Assembly: GCA_903901395.1 (NCBI GenBank)
Contig: CAIUQW010000254.1
Span: forward strand, 1-8,957
Reading direction: 5' to 3'
From: an uncultured Chlorobiales bacterium
Lineage (GTDB): Bacteria > Bacteroidota > Chlorobiia > Chlorobiales > Chlorobiaceae
Length of the DNA stretch: 8,957 nt
A program made the position numbers and the translations under genes. This document shows, piece by piece, positions 1-6,802 of the stretch; position 1 is the stretch's first letter; every line of letters begins with the position of its first letter. Under the pieces are notes generated by a model. The model was not told the DNA's origin, made no database searches, and saw nothing but the letters and a program-made list of their open reading frames with translations.

Positions 1-101
1 AGATCGTTGTTGTTCATGAACCCTCCGGATGAAGTGTTGACTTTGCCACGATTGTTGCCGCCTTTGCTCTTCTTCTTGCCGCCGCTTTTGAAAAATGCCA
101 T
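1..101 (-). CDS. Unrecognised Lys/Gly/Asn-rich protein, N-terminus only
   Basis: An open frame starts with ATG at 101 and runs off the left edge of the window; 33 complete codons are visible. The visible protein begins MAFFKSGGKKKSKGG and continues with Gly, Asn, Lys and Ser-rich low-complexity sequence. It is strongly basic, with no signal peptide or membrane segment in the visible part. Its ATG overlaps the ribD stop codon by one base (TGATG at 103-99), the usual arrangement for translational coupling, and no clear Shine-Dalgarno sequence precedes it, so translation probably depends on ribosomes finishing ribD. The tight coupling is what makes the gene credible. I do not recognise the family, and the basic tail could be the disordered start of many kinds of protein. 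Confidence 0.6.
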   Translation of the reverse strand, partial: MAFFKSGGKKKSKGGNNRGKVNTSSGGFMNNND

Positions 102-1222
102 CAGATTTGTGGATATGCTTCGAGAAGGAGGTCGTCGCCGAATCGCTGGATTCCGGCGAAGCTGAGTTTTATGGCGTAATCTGGATGCGTCACGTCGAGC
201 GGACCGAAGCTCGCCACGCCGTCTCCGCCGAAAAGTTTCGGCGCTATGAAGACGTAATATTTATCGACAAGCCCGGCGCGGATCATCGCCGCCGACAAGC
301 GGCTTCCGCCCTCGACCATCACCGAGAGCACGCGCCGCCGGTGCAGCTCCGCGAACACCTCGGCGAGATCGAGGCCGCCACCGGAGCCGCCGACCGTCAC
401 CACCTCGATGCCTCGCGCTTCGAACTGACTGACAAGACACTCCTCTGCCTCGTCGCGGAGCGCGAAGAGGAGCGTTTTCGCTTCGGCATTGAAAATCCGC
501 GCTTCGACCGGCACCTGAAGCCGCCGGTCGAGCAGCACGCGCAGCGGCTGACGGCCATCGCAGTGGCGCACGGTCAGCTCGGCATTGTCCGCCAGAACTG
601 TCGAAGCGCCGCACATGACAGCGTCGTAAACGCTCCGAAGCCGATGCACCTCGCGCCGCGACTCATCGCCGGTGATCCACTTCGACGCGCCGAGCGACGT
701 AGCGATGCGCCCGTCGAGCGTCTGCGCGGTTTTGAGCGCCACGAAGGGGTGCCCCTTGCGATGCACAGTCATGAAGGCCTCGTTGAGCCGCTCCGACTCC
801 GCTTCGAGCACGCCAACGGTCACGTCGATGCCCGCCTCGCGTAGCTTCGCGATCCCTTTGCCCGCAACCTTTTCGTGCGGATCGAGGCATCCCACCACGA
901 CGCGCGGAATGCTTTTTTCGACAATCAGGTCGGCGCACGGCGGCGTTTTGCCGTAATGCGAACACGGCTCCAGATTGACGTAAATCGTCGATTGCCGGAG
1001 CAGCGATTCGTCCTCCACCGACGCGATGGCGTTGACCTCGGCGTGCGGGCCGCCGTACTGCTTGTGCCACCCTTCGCCGATGATGCGTCCGTCGTGCACG
1101 ATCACCGAGCCGACCATCGGATTCGGACTCACGCACCCCGCGCCGCGCCGCGCCAGTTCGATGCAGCGCTGCATGTAGGCCCGGTCATCCGTCTTTATCA
1201 TATCGTCCTTTATCATAAACAC
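101..1222 (-). CDS. ribD: Bifunctional riboflavin biosynthesis protein RibD (deaminase/reductase)
   Basis: RibD carries out two successive steps of riboflavin synthesis in the cytosol: deamination of the diamino-hydroxy-phosphoribosylamino-pyrimidine made from GTP, then NADPH-dependent reduction of its ribosyl side chain. At 373 residues it is the usual length for the fused enzyme. The N-terminal cytidine-deaminase-like domain (about residues 14-150) has the zinc site: H60 and E62 in GGPHAEVNAI, with C87 and C96 in EPCSHYGKTPPC. The C-terminal reductase domain (about 158-370) shows KTAQTLDGRIA (164-174), KWITGDESR (181-189), ELTVR (215-219) and VEGGSRL (303-309). The first codon is GTG at 1222, six bases after an AGAGGA sequence; ATG codons at 1216 and 1201 are possible alternative starts. 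It lies 30 bases after the dCMP deaminase stop and is coupled to the next gene, so an operon is likely. Both this protein and its upstream neighbour are zinc deaminases of the same superfamily. Confidence 0.95.
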   Translation of the reverse strand: MFMIKDDMIKTDDRAYMQRCIELARRGAGCVSPNPMVGSVIVHDGRIIGEGWHKQYGGPHAEVNAIASVEDESLLRQSTIYVNLEPCSHYGKTPPCADLIVEKSIPRVVVGCLDPHEKVAGKGIAKLREAGIDVTVGVLEAESERLNEAFMTVHRKGHPFVALKTAQTLDGRIATSLGASKWITGDESRREVHRLRSVYDAVMCGASTVLADNAELTVRHCDGRQPLRVLLDRRLQVPVEARIFNAEAKTLLFALRDEAEECLVSQFEARGIEVVTVGGSGGGLDLAEVFAELHRRRVLSVMVEGGSRLSAAMIRAGLVDKYYVFIAPKLFGGDGVASFGPLDVTHPDYAIKLSFAGIQRFGDDLLLEAYPQI

Positions 1223-1227
1223 TTATT

Positions 1228-1234
1228 GTCCTCT
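1228..1234 (-). promoter_or_regulatory. Shine-Dalgarno-like site for ribD
   Basis: On the minus strand AGAGGAC lies just upstream of ribD. The AGGA core is 6 bases from the GTG at 1222 and 12 bases from the ATG at 1216, which favours the GTG start. A second purine run (AAAGGA) sits four bases before the ATG at 1201, so the start is not fully settled. Confidence 0.45.
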
Positions 1235-1252
1235 GTCATAGACACATATTTT

Positions 1253-1765
1253 TCAGCACGTAACATCCACCTTCACCAGTTTGATCCCCGAGAGCCGCAG
1301 CAATTCCGCGATGTTCTCGATCTTGTAGGGCTTGTCGTAGTAGATCGTTTTGATTCCGACGTTGATGAGCACCTTCAGGCAGTGAATGCAGGGACTCGCC
1401 GTGATGTAAATGTCGGCGTCCTTGATCGATACGCCATGCTTGGCCGCCTGCGCGATGGCGTTGATTTCGGCATGGATCGTGTTGACGCAATTTTCCTCGA
1501 CGGTGCCGTCGGGGTGGGTGCTCTTGTAAATCTTGCAGTTCGTCTCGTTGCAATGCGGCAGGCCGGAGGGGGCACCGTTGTAGCCGGTTGAGAGGATGTT
1601 GTTGTCGCGCACGATCACCGCGCCGATGTGCCCTCGCGTGCAGGTGGCCCGGCGTGCAATGAGGTGCGCGACGCTCATGAAATATTCATGCCATCCAAGC
1701 CGCGTCTCCTGCGAGCCGCCGCCCGAAGCGCCGCAGCAGCAGGAGGAAGTGCCATCTTCATGCAT
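1253..1765 (-). CDS. Deoxycytidylate (dCMP) deaminase family, zinc enzyme
   Basis: The protein of 170 residues matches the ComEB/dCMP deaminase family, which converts dCMP to dUMP and so feeds thymidylate synthesis. Zinc and catalytic residues are visible: H98 and E100 in TIHAEINAI, and C126 and C129 in SPCIHCLK. The family's nucleotide-binding stretch [12 protein letters not shown] is at 61-72, and the family N-terminal motif (W25 to H34, [10 protein letters not shown]) is present, so the start must lie upstream of residue 25. The ATG at 1765 is the only sensible start, although no Shine-Dalgarno sequence precedes it. The first 24 residues are an unusual extension with three consecutive cysteines (9-11) followed by a Gly/Ser-rich linker. 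It is first in a likely operon with ribD. A different cytidine or guanine deaminase specificity is less likely because of the GYNGAPSG motif. Confidence 0.9.
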   Translation of the reverse strand: MHEDGTSSCCCGASGGGSQETRLGWHEYFMSVAHLIARRATCTRGHIGAVIVRDNNILSTGYNGAPSGLPHCNETNCKIYKSTHPDGTVEENCVNTIHAEINAIAQAAKHGVSIKDADIYITASPCIHCLKVLINVGIKTIYYDKPYKIENIAELLRLSGIKLVKVDVTC

Positions 1766-1811
1766 AAGCGTAAAATTGATACATTAAAGCAGAGGTCATT
1801 TAATTTCGGTA

Positions 1812-1841
1812 TTTATAAATATTATCGACGATTAACTTCAA
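1812..1841 (-). promoter_or_regulatory. Candidate promoter for the dCMP deaminase-ribD operon
   Basis: On the minus strand TTGAAG (1841-1836) and TATAAA (1817-1812) are separated by 18 bases, a fair sigma-70-type match, placed about 45 bases before the ATG at 1765. The -10 region lies inside a perfect 12-base palindrome (1810-1821, TATTTATAAATA), and the -35 touches the edge of the palindromic repeat. This comes from inspection only. Confidence 0.35.
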
Positions 1842-1942
1842 TTGTCATTCTGATCCCGACTTGTCGGGAGAAGAATCCAAAACCTGTTACTTTGCAAGAA
1901 TCTGGATTCTTCATTCCGCTGCGCTTCATTCAGAATGACAGT
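1841..1942. repeat. Imperfect palindromic intergenic repeat, ~100 bp
   Basis: The ends are inverted repeats: 1841-1853 (ATTGTCATTCTGA) pairs with 1930-1942 (TCAGAATGACAGT) at 12 of 13 positions. A second inner pair, AAGAATCC (1871-1878) and GGATTCTT (1904-1911), is perfect. Between outer and inner arms the left side holds a small hairpin (CCCGAC/GTCGGG, 1855-1868), and the right side holds a different sequence, TCATTCCGCTGCGCTTCATT (1911-1930). This nested layout is that of a dispersed non-coding element of the REP/MITE-like type, and similar elements are, from memory, common between genes in Chlorobi. It sits in the divergent region between the dCMP deaminase and NFACT genes. No coding capacity is evident. 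Confidence 0.7.
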
Positions 1943-2042
1943 CCAGTAATCGCGACAAATTGAGACATTTGATTTTCAGAGTTATCAACGATTGCCTCAA
2001 TAAGATAGAGTATAGACCACACCTTCGCAACCGTTCACGCTA

Positions 2043-3671
2043 ATGCTCCGCAACTACTTCACGCTTTACCACGCAGCCGCCGAGCTGCACGAACGGCTTG
2101 CGGGGGGCTACCTTTTTGAAATCCATTCGCAGCAGAAAAACGAAATCACGCTCGCCTTCGTCACGCCGGATGGCGGGCATCTGCAACTCATCGCCACGGT
2201 GCGCTCGCCGCACTTTTCGCTCTATACGCGCGAGGGGCTGAACCGCAAGAGCCGCAATACGGCGGGCATCATGAGCCAGCTCAATGAACGGCAAGTCACC
2301 GGCGTGGCAATTTCGTCCGCCGACCGGCAGATCGCCTTCACGCTCGACGACGGCCACGCGCTCGTGCTGCGGATGTTCAGCGCCGAGACCAACATGCTGC
2401 TCGTGCGCGAGAGACAGATCGTCGATGCCTTCAAGGATGGGCGAAAGCTCGAAAATACGCCATTCGAGGAGACGGAGGCTGACGTACCCTACTTCCGGGC
2501 GCTGGAGCAGCTTGCCCGTGACGGCGAGCTGTTTCGCCTGAAGCTCGAAGAGCGAGGCGCGGACGAACCGCTCGACCAGCGCTTGCTCTCGATGCTGCCC
2601 GGCTTCGACCGCAAGCTCGTCCGGCGGCTTCTCGCGATTTCGGAAGACGATTCCCCCGAGTCGTTGCACCAGGCTTTCGTCGCCATCTTCTACGATCTCG
2701 CCTCGCCGACGCCGTGCGTTATCGAAAACTCCGGCCAGCCGCCAGTCTTCTCGCTCTTCACGCCGACGGAGGGCGACGAGGCGACGACCTTCGAGAGCGT
2801 GCTCGACGCCTTGAACCTCTACAGCCGCAAGATGTACCGCCACCTGCACTTGCAGGAGCGCGCCGGAGCCGCGCGGCGGGAGCTTACGGCGAAGATCGGC
2901 AAGCTCGAAAAGGAGCTGAACGCCAGCGCAGGGCACGATCCCGAGGAGATTTCGCAGCGCAACGAGCGTTACGGCCACCTGCTCACCGGAGCCATTGGTG
3001 CGGTCGAGCTGTACGGCGCGTCGGTGACAGTGCCGAACCTCTTCGAACCTGGCTCGCCCGGCGTCACCATTCCGGTCAAGCGCGGCCTCAACCTCCAGGA
3101 AAACGCCGCGTGGTACTTCACGCAGGCGACGAAAAATCGCAAAAAAGCCGAGGCGCAAAAACTACGCCACGCCGAACTGCGGCAGGAACTCGACGCTCTC
3201 CGCCACAAACTCGCCGAACTTACCGAGGCTGACTCCCCCGACCGGTTGCAGCGCGTGCTTGAAACCGGCAAATCCCCGGGTCGAACAGCATCCGGCAAAA
3301 ACCCGAAACAAAAGGAAACAGCGCCCCGCTTCAGAACGATTCCGATAAGCGACAGAATCACGCTCTACATCGGCAAAAATTCTGCGAACAACGAGCAGCT
3401 CACCTTCAGCTTCGCCAAACCCGACGACATCTGGCTTCACGCCCGAGGCGCATCCGGTTCGCACTGCATCCTCAAGGGCGCGGCCATGCACAACGCCTCG
3501 GAGATCCGCCGCGCCGCCGAAATCGCCGCATGGCACTCGGCAGCCAAGCACTCCGAGTTAGTGCCAGTCATCTGTACCCAGAAAAAGTACCTGAAAAAAG
3601 ACCGGAAATCCCCCGGCAACGTTATAATAGAACGAGAACAAGTGCTGATGGTGAAACCGATAAGGGAATAA
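2043..3671 (+). CDS. NFACT family protein (RqcH/fibronectin-binding-protein-like), ribosome quality control
   Basis: At 542 residues this matches NFACT proteins (bacterial RqcH, eukaryotic Rqc2/NEMF). These bind stalled large ribosomal subunits carrying peptidyl-tRNA and, in bacteria, direct addition of C-terminal alanine tails that mark the nascent chain for degradation. The NFACT-N domain occupies roughly residues 1-180 and contains an Asp-Arg pair (D94-R95 in SSADRQIAF) where RqcH has its essential DR. A helix-hairpin-helix-like stretch (LLSMLPGFDRKLVRRLLA, 181-198) follows. Charged, probably coiled-coil segments lie at about 268-296 and 361-407. The NFACT-R RNA-binding domain is at about 430-540, with YIGKNSANNEQLTFSFAKPD (442-461), DIWLHARGASGSH (462-474) and KKYLKKDRKSPGNV (514-527). 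Old annotations as fibronectin/fibrinogen-binding protein refer to the same family. The gene stands alone; the ATG at 2043 has no Shine-Dalgarno sequence but the protein aligns from its first residues. Confidence 0.88.
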   Translation: MLRNYFTLYHAAAELHERLAGGYLFEIHSQQKNEITLAFVTPDGGHLQLIATVRSPHFSLYTREGLNRKSRNTAGIMSQLNERQVTGVAISSADRQIAFTLDDGHALVLRMFSAETNMLLVRERQIVDAFKDGRKLENTPFEETEADVPYFRALEQLARDGELFRLKLEERGADEPLDQRLLSMLPGFDRKLVRRLLAISEDDSPESLHQAFVAIFYDLASPTPCVIENSGQPPVFSLFTPTEGDEATTFESVLDALNLYSRKMYRHLHLQERAGAARRELTAKIGKLEKELNASAGHDPEEISQRNERYGHLLTGAIGAVELYGASVTVPNLFEPGSPGVTIPVKRGLNLQENAAWYFTQATKNRKKAEAQKLRHAELRQELDALRHKLAELTEADSPDRLQRVLETGKSPGRTASGKNPKQKETAPRFRTIPISDRITLYIGKNSANNEQLTFSFAKPDDIWLHARGASGSHCILKGAAMHNASEIRRAAEIAAWHSAAKHSELVPVICTQKKYLKKDRKSPGNVIIEREQVLMVKPIRE

Positions 3672-3698
3672 TTGATAGTTGACAGTTGATAATTGATA
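3671..3698. repeat. Four tandem 7-bp repeats (RTTGAYA)
   Basis: Four perfectly abutting heptamers follow one another: ATTGATA, GTTGACA, GTTGATA, ATTGATA. The array begins on the last base of the NFACT stop codon. It is AT-rich, non-coding and not followed by a terminator. Confidence 0.65.
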
Positions 3699-3732
3699 AT
3701 TAAAAAAGAAGAATCACTCTTCAATCTTCCCA

Positions 3733-3782
3733 TCCTATAAGTCCTATAAGTCCTATACGACCTGTAGGACTTATAAGACCTA
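3733..3782. repeat. Tandem 9-bp repeats running into a long hairpin
   Basis: TCCTATAAG occurs twice in tandem (3733-3741, 3742-3750), followed by a one-mismatch third copy, TCCTATACG (3751-3759). The last copies form an inverted repeat with the sequence that follows: ATAAGTCCTA (3746-3755) pairs perfectly with TAGGACTTAT (3765-3774), and pairing continues outward with two mismatches to 3738/3782. There is no U-run on either side, so a classical terminator is unlikely. It lies between the NFACT and thioesterase genes and may be a dispersed repeat or an mRNA-stability hairpin. Confidence 0.6.
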
Positions 3783-3821
3783 TTCTTGAAAAAACTTTAA
3801 CGCACCGCCAAACCCTCAACC

Positions 3822-4178
3822 ATGGAAACACACAAACTCGTCATGCCGGAACACCTCAACCACTTCGGATTTCTCTTTGGCGGCAATCTGCTCAAATGGA
3901 TCGACGAGGTCAGCTATATCGCCGTGACGCTCGACTATCCCGGCTGCAACTTCGTCACGGTCGGCATGGACAAGATCGAATTCAGGAAAAGCATCCGCCA
4001 GGGCACCATACTTTGCTTCGATTCGAAGAAGAACCGGGTTGGCACCACCTCGGTGGAGTATATCGTGGATGTGACCCGGGAGGAGATTTGCTCCGGCTGC
4101 AAAGAGCTGGTGTTCACCACCCGGATTACGTTCGTCAGCGTGGATAAAAACGGCAGGAAAAAAGCGATTCCAACCTGA
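3822..4178 (+). CDS. Acyl-CoA thioesterase, hotdog fold (YciA/BFIT-like)
   Basis: This 118-residue protein has the N-terminal signature of hexameric acyl-CoA thioesterases: [20 protein letters not shown] (9-28) corresponds to the family pattern with Asn/His, Gly-Gly and a catalytic Asp (here D28) at the start of the central hotdog helix. Strand segments such as [11 protein letters not shown] and [11 protein letters not shown] follow the fold. The enzyme is expected to hydrolyse acyl-CoA thioesters in the cytosol; chain-length preference cannot be read from the sequence. It is a little shorter than E. coli YciA, lacking a C-terminal extension. The ATG at 3822 has no Shine-Dalgarno sequence, but the conserved motif begins almost immediately, so the start is secure. 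Its TGA is immediately followed, without a spacer, by the stop codon of the convergent DUF202 gene. Confidence 0.85.
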   Translation: METHKLVMPEHLNHFGFLFGGNLLKWIDEVSYIAVTLDYPGCNFVTVGMDKIEFRKSIRQGTILCFDSKKNRVGTTSVEYIVDVTREEICSGCKELVFTTRITFVSVDKNGRKKAIPT

Positions 4179-4520
4179 TCACTCCTGGACGTTGTGCGTC
4201 CACCTGAGCGTGCGGGAGATGGCTCTCTGCATTTTCCGGAATCGCCAGATGCCGAACGAACCGGTCACGATGCCAAGAGGTATACACGCCACGCCCGCCC
4301 ACATGAACCAGGGCTTGTTCGCGTAATGAATGATCGTCAGGCCGGTAATCATCATGGCCACGCCAGATCGCAGGTAGGAGAGCAGCGTGCGCTCATTGGC
4401 CAGCAGGGTACGGTCGATAGCCAGTTCGTCACGCAGAATGAGTTCATCGGTATCGAACCGTTCGTATGGCGAAACAACCGGACCTGAATCTTTCTCGCCA
4501 TACAGGTACTTCATAATCAT
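4179..4520 (-). CDS. DUF202 family small membrane protein
   Basis: This small protein has the DUF202 (YidH-like) signature: a charged stretch, LAIDRTLLANERTLLSYLRS (33-52 counted from the ATG at 4520), leading into a first hydrophobic helix (about 53-67), a short loop with KPWF, a second hydrophobic helix (about 72-93), and a basic C-terminal tail. It is probably an inner-membrane protein; the family has no established biochemical function. The frame can be extended to a TTG at 4526, but I prefer the ATG at 4520 (113 residues); another ATG is at 4514. It lies 48 bases downstream of the LptF/G-family permease on the same strand and is likely cotranscribed with it. The stop codon abuts that of the convergent thioesterase, forming TGATCA. 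Confidence 0.8.
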   Translation of the reverse strand: MIMKYLYGEKDSGPVVSPYERFDTDELILRDELAIDRTLLANERTLLSYLRSGVAMMITGLTIIHYANKPWFMWAGVACIPLGIVTGSFGIWRFRKMQRAISRTLRWTHNVQE

Positions 4521-4568
4521 GGGCAAAACACCAAAAGGTTAACGAAACAGTAAAAAACGAAATTAAAT

Positions 4569-5894
4569 TTAGCGGCCCGATCCGCCTGTCGAGTGACTCA
4601 GTCGGTTGAGCATGAAGAGACCGCAGCCGGTCAGGATGAGGTTGGGCAGCCAGACGGCGATGGCCGGTAACAGCACGCCTCTGCCGGCTATCTTTTCGCC
4701 GACGATCATCAGCACCCAGTAGAGCACGAAAAAGAAAAGCGACATCGCCGCGCCCGCGCCGAATCCCCCTCGCCGCGCCATCACGCCAAGCGGCGCTCCG
4801 ACCACGGCGAAAACCAGGCAGGCGAAGGCGAGCGAATATTTTTTGTGATACTCGACCATGTACTTGTTATACGAATCCCGGTTCTCCTGCATCTGCCCGA
4901 TACGTGCCGACAAGTCGTCGAGCATAGTATCGACCGCCTCGATGGCGCGGCCCGTCACGGCGGGCGGCAATGCAACAGGCGATGACGCGCTGGTGTCACG
5001 ACGATTGCGAATCGTGGCGATCTGCGTCTTCAACTGCTCGATTCCCTTGTCGATCGAGTGCTCCGCCACATTGCTTTTCAGATGGAACTCTTTGGCCATC
5101 GCCAAGAGATCGGCAGCCGACAGCTCCTTGCCGCCTCGCCGCCGGTTCTGCTCTTCGGTGCGCTCGAATCCGTAGCCGGTCGCGTCGAAAACGTAACGGT
5201 TTTTGGCGAAGACCATTTTCCGGTAGCGATCCATTCGCGGAAGCGTCAGCTCGTGAATCTGCCCATCTTCAAGCGTCAGAATGAGATAGCGGTAATCCGA
5301 CGAGAACTGGATGCTTCCCCGCGCCGCCAGAATCACCGTACGCACATTGGGCCGTCCACGATCATAGAGCACGATGTCGCGTAGCTCGCCAGTGGAGTTG
5401 TCGATGTCCTTCACCATGATCGAGTAGCCCTTGATGACGTCGGAGAAGGCGTTCTTGTCGATGCCGAGTCCGGGCTTCAGGCGGGTAATATCGGCGAAAA
5501 GGGCGTTGGCTTTATAGTTGGCCTCGGGCATCAGAACGTTGTTGAATCGCTCCATAAGCAGCGAAAGGCCGAGCGCGGCGATCAGCACCGGCGCAACGAG
5601 CCGGTAGATCGAGATGCCGCCGGAGCGCATCACCGTCAGCTCGGAGCTGTTGGTCAGAGAGCTGAAGGCCATGACCGTCGCGACCAGCGCCGCCATCGGC
5701 ACAGCCAGCCCGACCATCCACGCCGATTGCAGCGCGACCACCTCGGCGATAATGCTGAAATCGAGTCCCTTGCCGATCAGCCGTTCGAGAAATTTGGTGA
5801 GAAAGGAGAGGATGAACACGAACATGATCGTTACAAACGCAAAGAAAAAGGCGCCAAGATGTGCTTTGAGAATGTACCGATCCAGAATTTTCAT
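4569..5894 (-). CDS. LptF/LptG family permease of the lipopolysaccharide export complex
   Basis: LptF and LptG form the membrane part of the LptB2FG ABC transporter, which extracts lipopolysaccharide from the inner membrane and passes it to the periplasmic Lpt bridge. The 441-residue protein begins MKILDRYILKAHLGAF, the family N-terminus. Membrane helices are visible at about 13-33, 55-80 and 97-115, then a large periplasmic region (about 120-350), then helices at about 353-372, 379-398 and 408-428. Family motifs are ELTVMRSGGIS (85-95), EYHKKYSLAFACLVFAVVGA (348-367) followed by PLGVMARRGG, and WLPN (415-418). The periplasmic part includes a long hydrophilic stretch (about 245-345) with helical heptad-like character. 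The frame extends to a GTG at 5930, but the ATG at 5894 fits the family start. LptF or LptG cannot be told apart with confidence; the MKILDRY start leans to LptG. Confidence 0.88.
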   Translation of the reverse strand: MKILDRYILKAHLGAFFFAFVTIMFVFILSFLTKFLERLIGKGLDFSIIAEVVALQSAWMVGLAVPMAALVATVMAFSSLTNSSELTVMRSGGISIYRLVAPVLIAALGLSLLMERFNNVLMPEANYKANALFADITRLKPGLGIDKNAFSDVIKGYSIMVKDIDNSTGELRDIVLYDRGRPNVRTVILAARGSIQFSSDYRYLILTLEDGQIHELTLPRMDRYRKMVFAKNRYVFDATGYGFERTEEQNRRRGGKELSAADLLAMAKEFHLKSNVAEHSIDKGIEQLKTQIATIRNRRDTSASSPVALPPAVTGRAIEAVDTMLDDLSARIGQMQENRDSYNKYMVEYHKKYSLAFACLVFAVVGAPLGVMARRGGFGAGAAMSLFFFVLYWVLMIVGEKIAGRGVLLPAIAVWLPNLILTGCGLFMLNRLSHSTGGSGR

Positions 5895-5952
5895 CGAATG
5901 CCGTTTAATCCATAGAGGTTGCGACCGCACTGCTGGAATGCGAGCCGCTCAC

Positions 5953-5980
5953 AATATACAGCGGAAGTGCCTGTCTGCAA
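5953..5980 (-). promoter_or_regulatory. Candidate promoter for the Lpt permease-DUF202 operon
   Basis: On the minus strand TATATT (5958-5953, five of six bases of the -10 consensus) is preceded by TG, and 16 bases further upstream by TTGCAG (5980-5975), giving a leader of about 50 bases to the ATG at 5894. A small inverted repeat (TGTCTG 5972-5977 / CAGACA 5984-5989) overlaps the -35 and could be an operator. It is based on inspection only. Confidence 0.4.
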
Positions 5981-6262
5981 TACCAGACATCGAGCGTCCG
6001 CACTATCAGTTCGGCACGGCGATGAGCGTGCCCATCCATCACTGCGTGTGATCACGCCGCTCCCGACGGGAATCCGGTTAAAGAGAAAACGGCTACTGTT
6101 CGACCGGTCAGGAAATTCGTTGACAAGCAGCAAACCGGGAAGGTATGTCTTGTTCCGTCGCCGGTCGTTCCGTAGCTGTTTGGGGTGCGAAAAAGCAGAT
6201 GCACAAGAAAACCTTTTTTGCTGATTCGATAAGTCCGGATGTACCTTCAAATTCTCACTTCA
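5981..6262. other. Non-coding stretch upstream of the Lpt permease
   Basis: I see no supportable gene here. The two open frames that cross it (minus strand to 6250, plus strand 5919-6224) have no family-like composition, no Shine-Dalgarno sequence, and overlap each other. No tRNA-like fold or strong terminator is evident. The stretch lies between the mdh remnant and the permease promoter, and if the remnant marks the ancestral end of mdh it would be the old mdh-permease intergenic region. Confidence 0.5.
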
Positions 6263-6448
<186 letters not shown>

Positions 6449-6790
6449 TCAATCATCTCTGCGGTGGATAAGGCTTTATACAAAATACACACTAATAATA
6501 CTTACCATGTAATATAAATGAAAAGCCTGAAGCCGTTGCTCTGCCCTCAGTGACTCTGTGGAATGGTCGTTGTGTTGAGAGAACTTATAAAAAAGAGCGT
6601 TAGGATGGATTATTCTGAACTTTTTATCGCTCAACCTGAGTTCTGCTTCCTTGATATTCGGAATAATAGCTTTTCATTATAAATAATTAAGGGCGAATGG
6701 CTGTCGTTCTTTTGTCACGTTGTGCAGCGTTGAGGCAGGCAGTATCGGATTCCCCAACGTGGCGAAATATTTATCTATAAGTAAAAATCA
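6449..6790. other. AT-rich non-coding segment between mdh remnant and small gene
   Basis: Apart from the possible extension of the mdh remnant to about 6485, no gene is evident. The stretch is visibly richer in A and T than its neighbours. It holds a candidate promoter (6651-6680) and a spaced inverted repeat, CACGTTG (6716-6722) and CAACGTG (6755-6761), with 32 bases between the arms, which could be a regulator site or chance. I recognise no known RNA. Confidence 0.45.
6651..6680 (+). promoter_or_regulatory. Weak candidate promoter for the 65-residue gene
   Basis: TTGATA (6651-6656) and CATTAT (6675-6680) are separated by 18 bases and followed by an AT-rich run. It would give a leader of roughly 115 bases before the ATG at 6803. 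The -10 match is only four of six, so this is tentative. Confidence 0.25.
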
Positions 6791-6795
6791 AGGAG
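6791..6795 (+). promoter_or_regulatory. Strong Shine-Dalgarno sequence of the 65-residue gene
   Basis: AGGAG lies seven bases before the ATG at 6803, within AAGGAGAAA. It is the only textbook ribosome-binding site in this window and fixes the start of the small gene. Confidence 0.75.
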
Positions 6796-6802
6796 AAACT
6801 CC

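Noticed and set aside
95..844. Open frame of 249 codons antisense to ribD
   Set aside because: It overlaps the well-supported ribD reductase domain; the composition (His/Arg/Ala-rich) is typical of the complement of GC-rich coding sequence.
1992..2016. Promoter for the NFACT gene (TTGCCT / TATAGA)
   Set aside because: The spacer is only 13 bases, too short for a sigma-70 promoter; no better pair was found.
2040..3158. Long open frame (372 codons) antisense to the NFACT gene
   Set aside because: It is a codon-bias shadow: the NFACT frame has clear family motifs throughout, and the antisense protein is Arg/Glu/Leu-rich with no recognisable motif.
3704..3726. Terminator after the NFACT gene
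   Set aside because: Only a five-base stem (GAAGA/TCTTC) is possible, with no U-run after it.
3733..3782. CRISPR-like array
   Set aside because: The repeats are only 9 bp, directly abutting, without spacers, and no cas genes are present.
5891..6250. Minus-strand open frame of 119 codons upstream of the Lpt permease
   Set aside because: No family-like sequence, overlaps the permease start and candidate promoter, no Shine-Dalgarno sequence, and a competing frame covers the other strand.
6560..6573. Sigma-54-like -24/-12 element upstream of the possible nif-associated gene
   Set aside because: GG and a second element are spaced by ten bases, but the -12 dinucleotide is GT, not GC, and the site is over 220 bases from the start codon.
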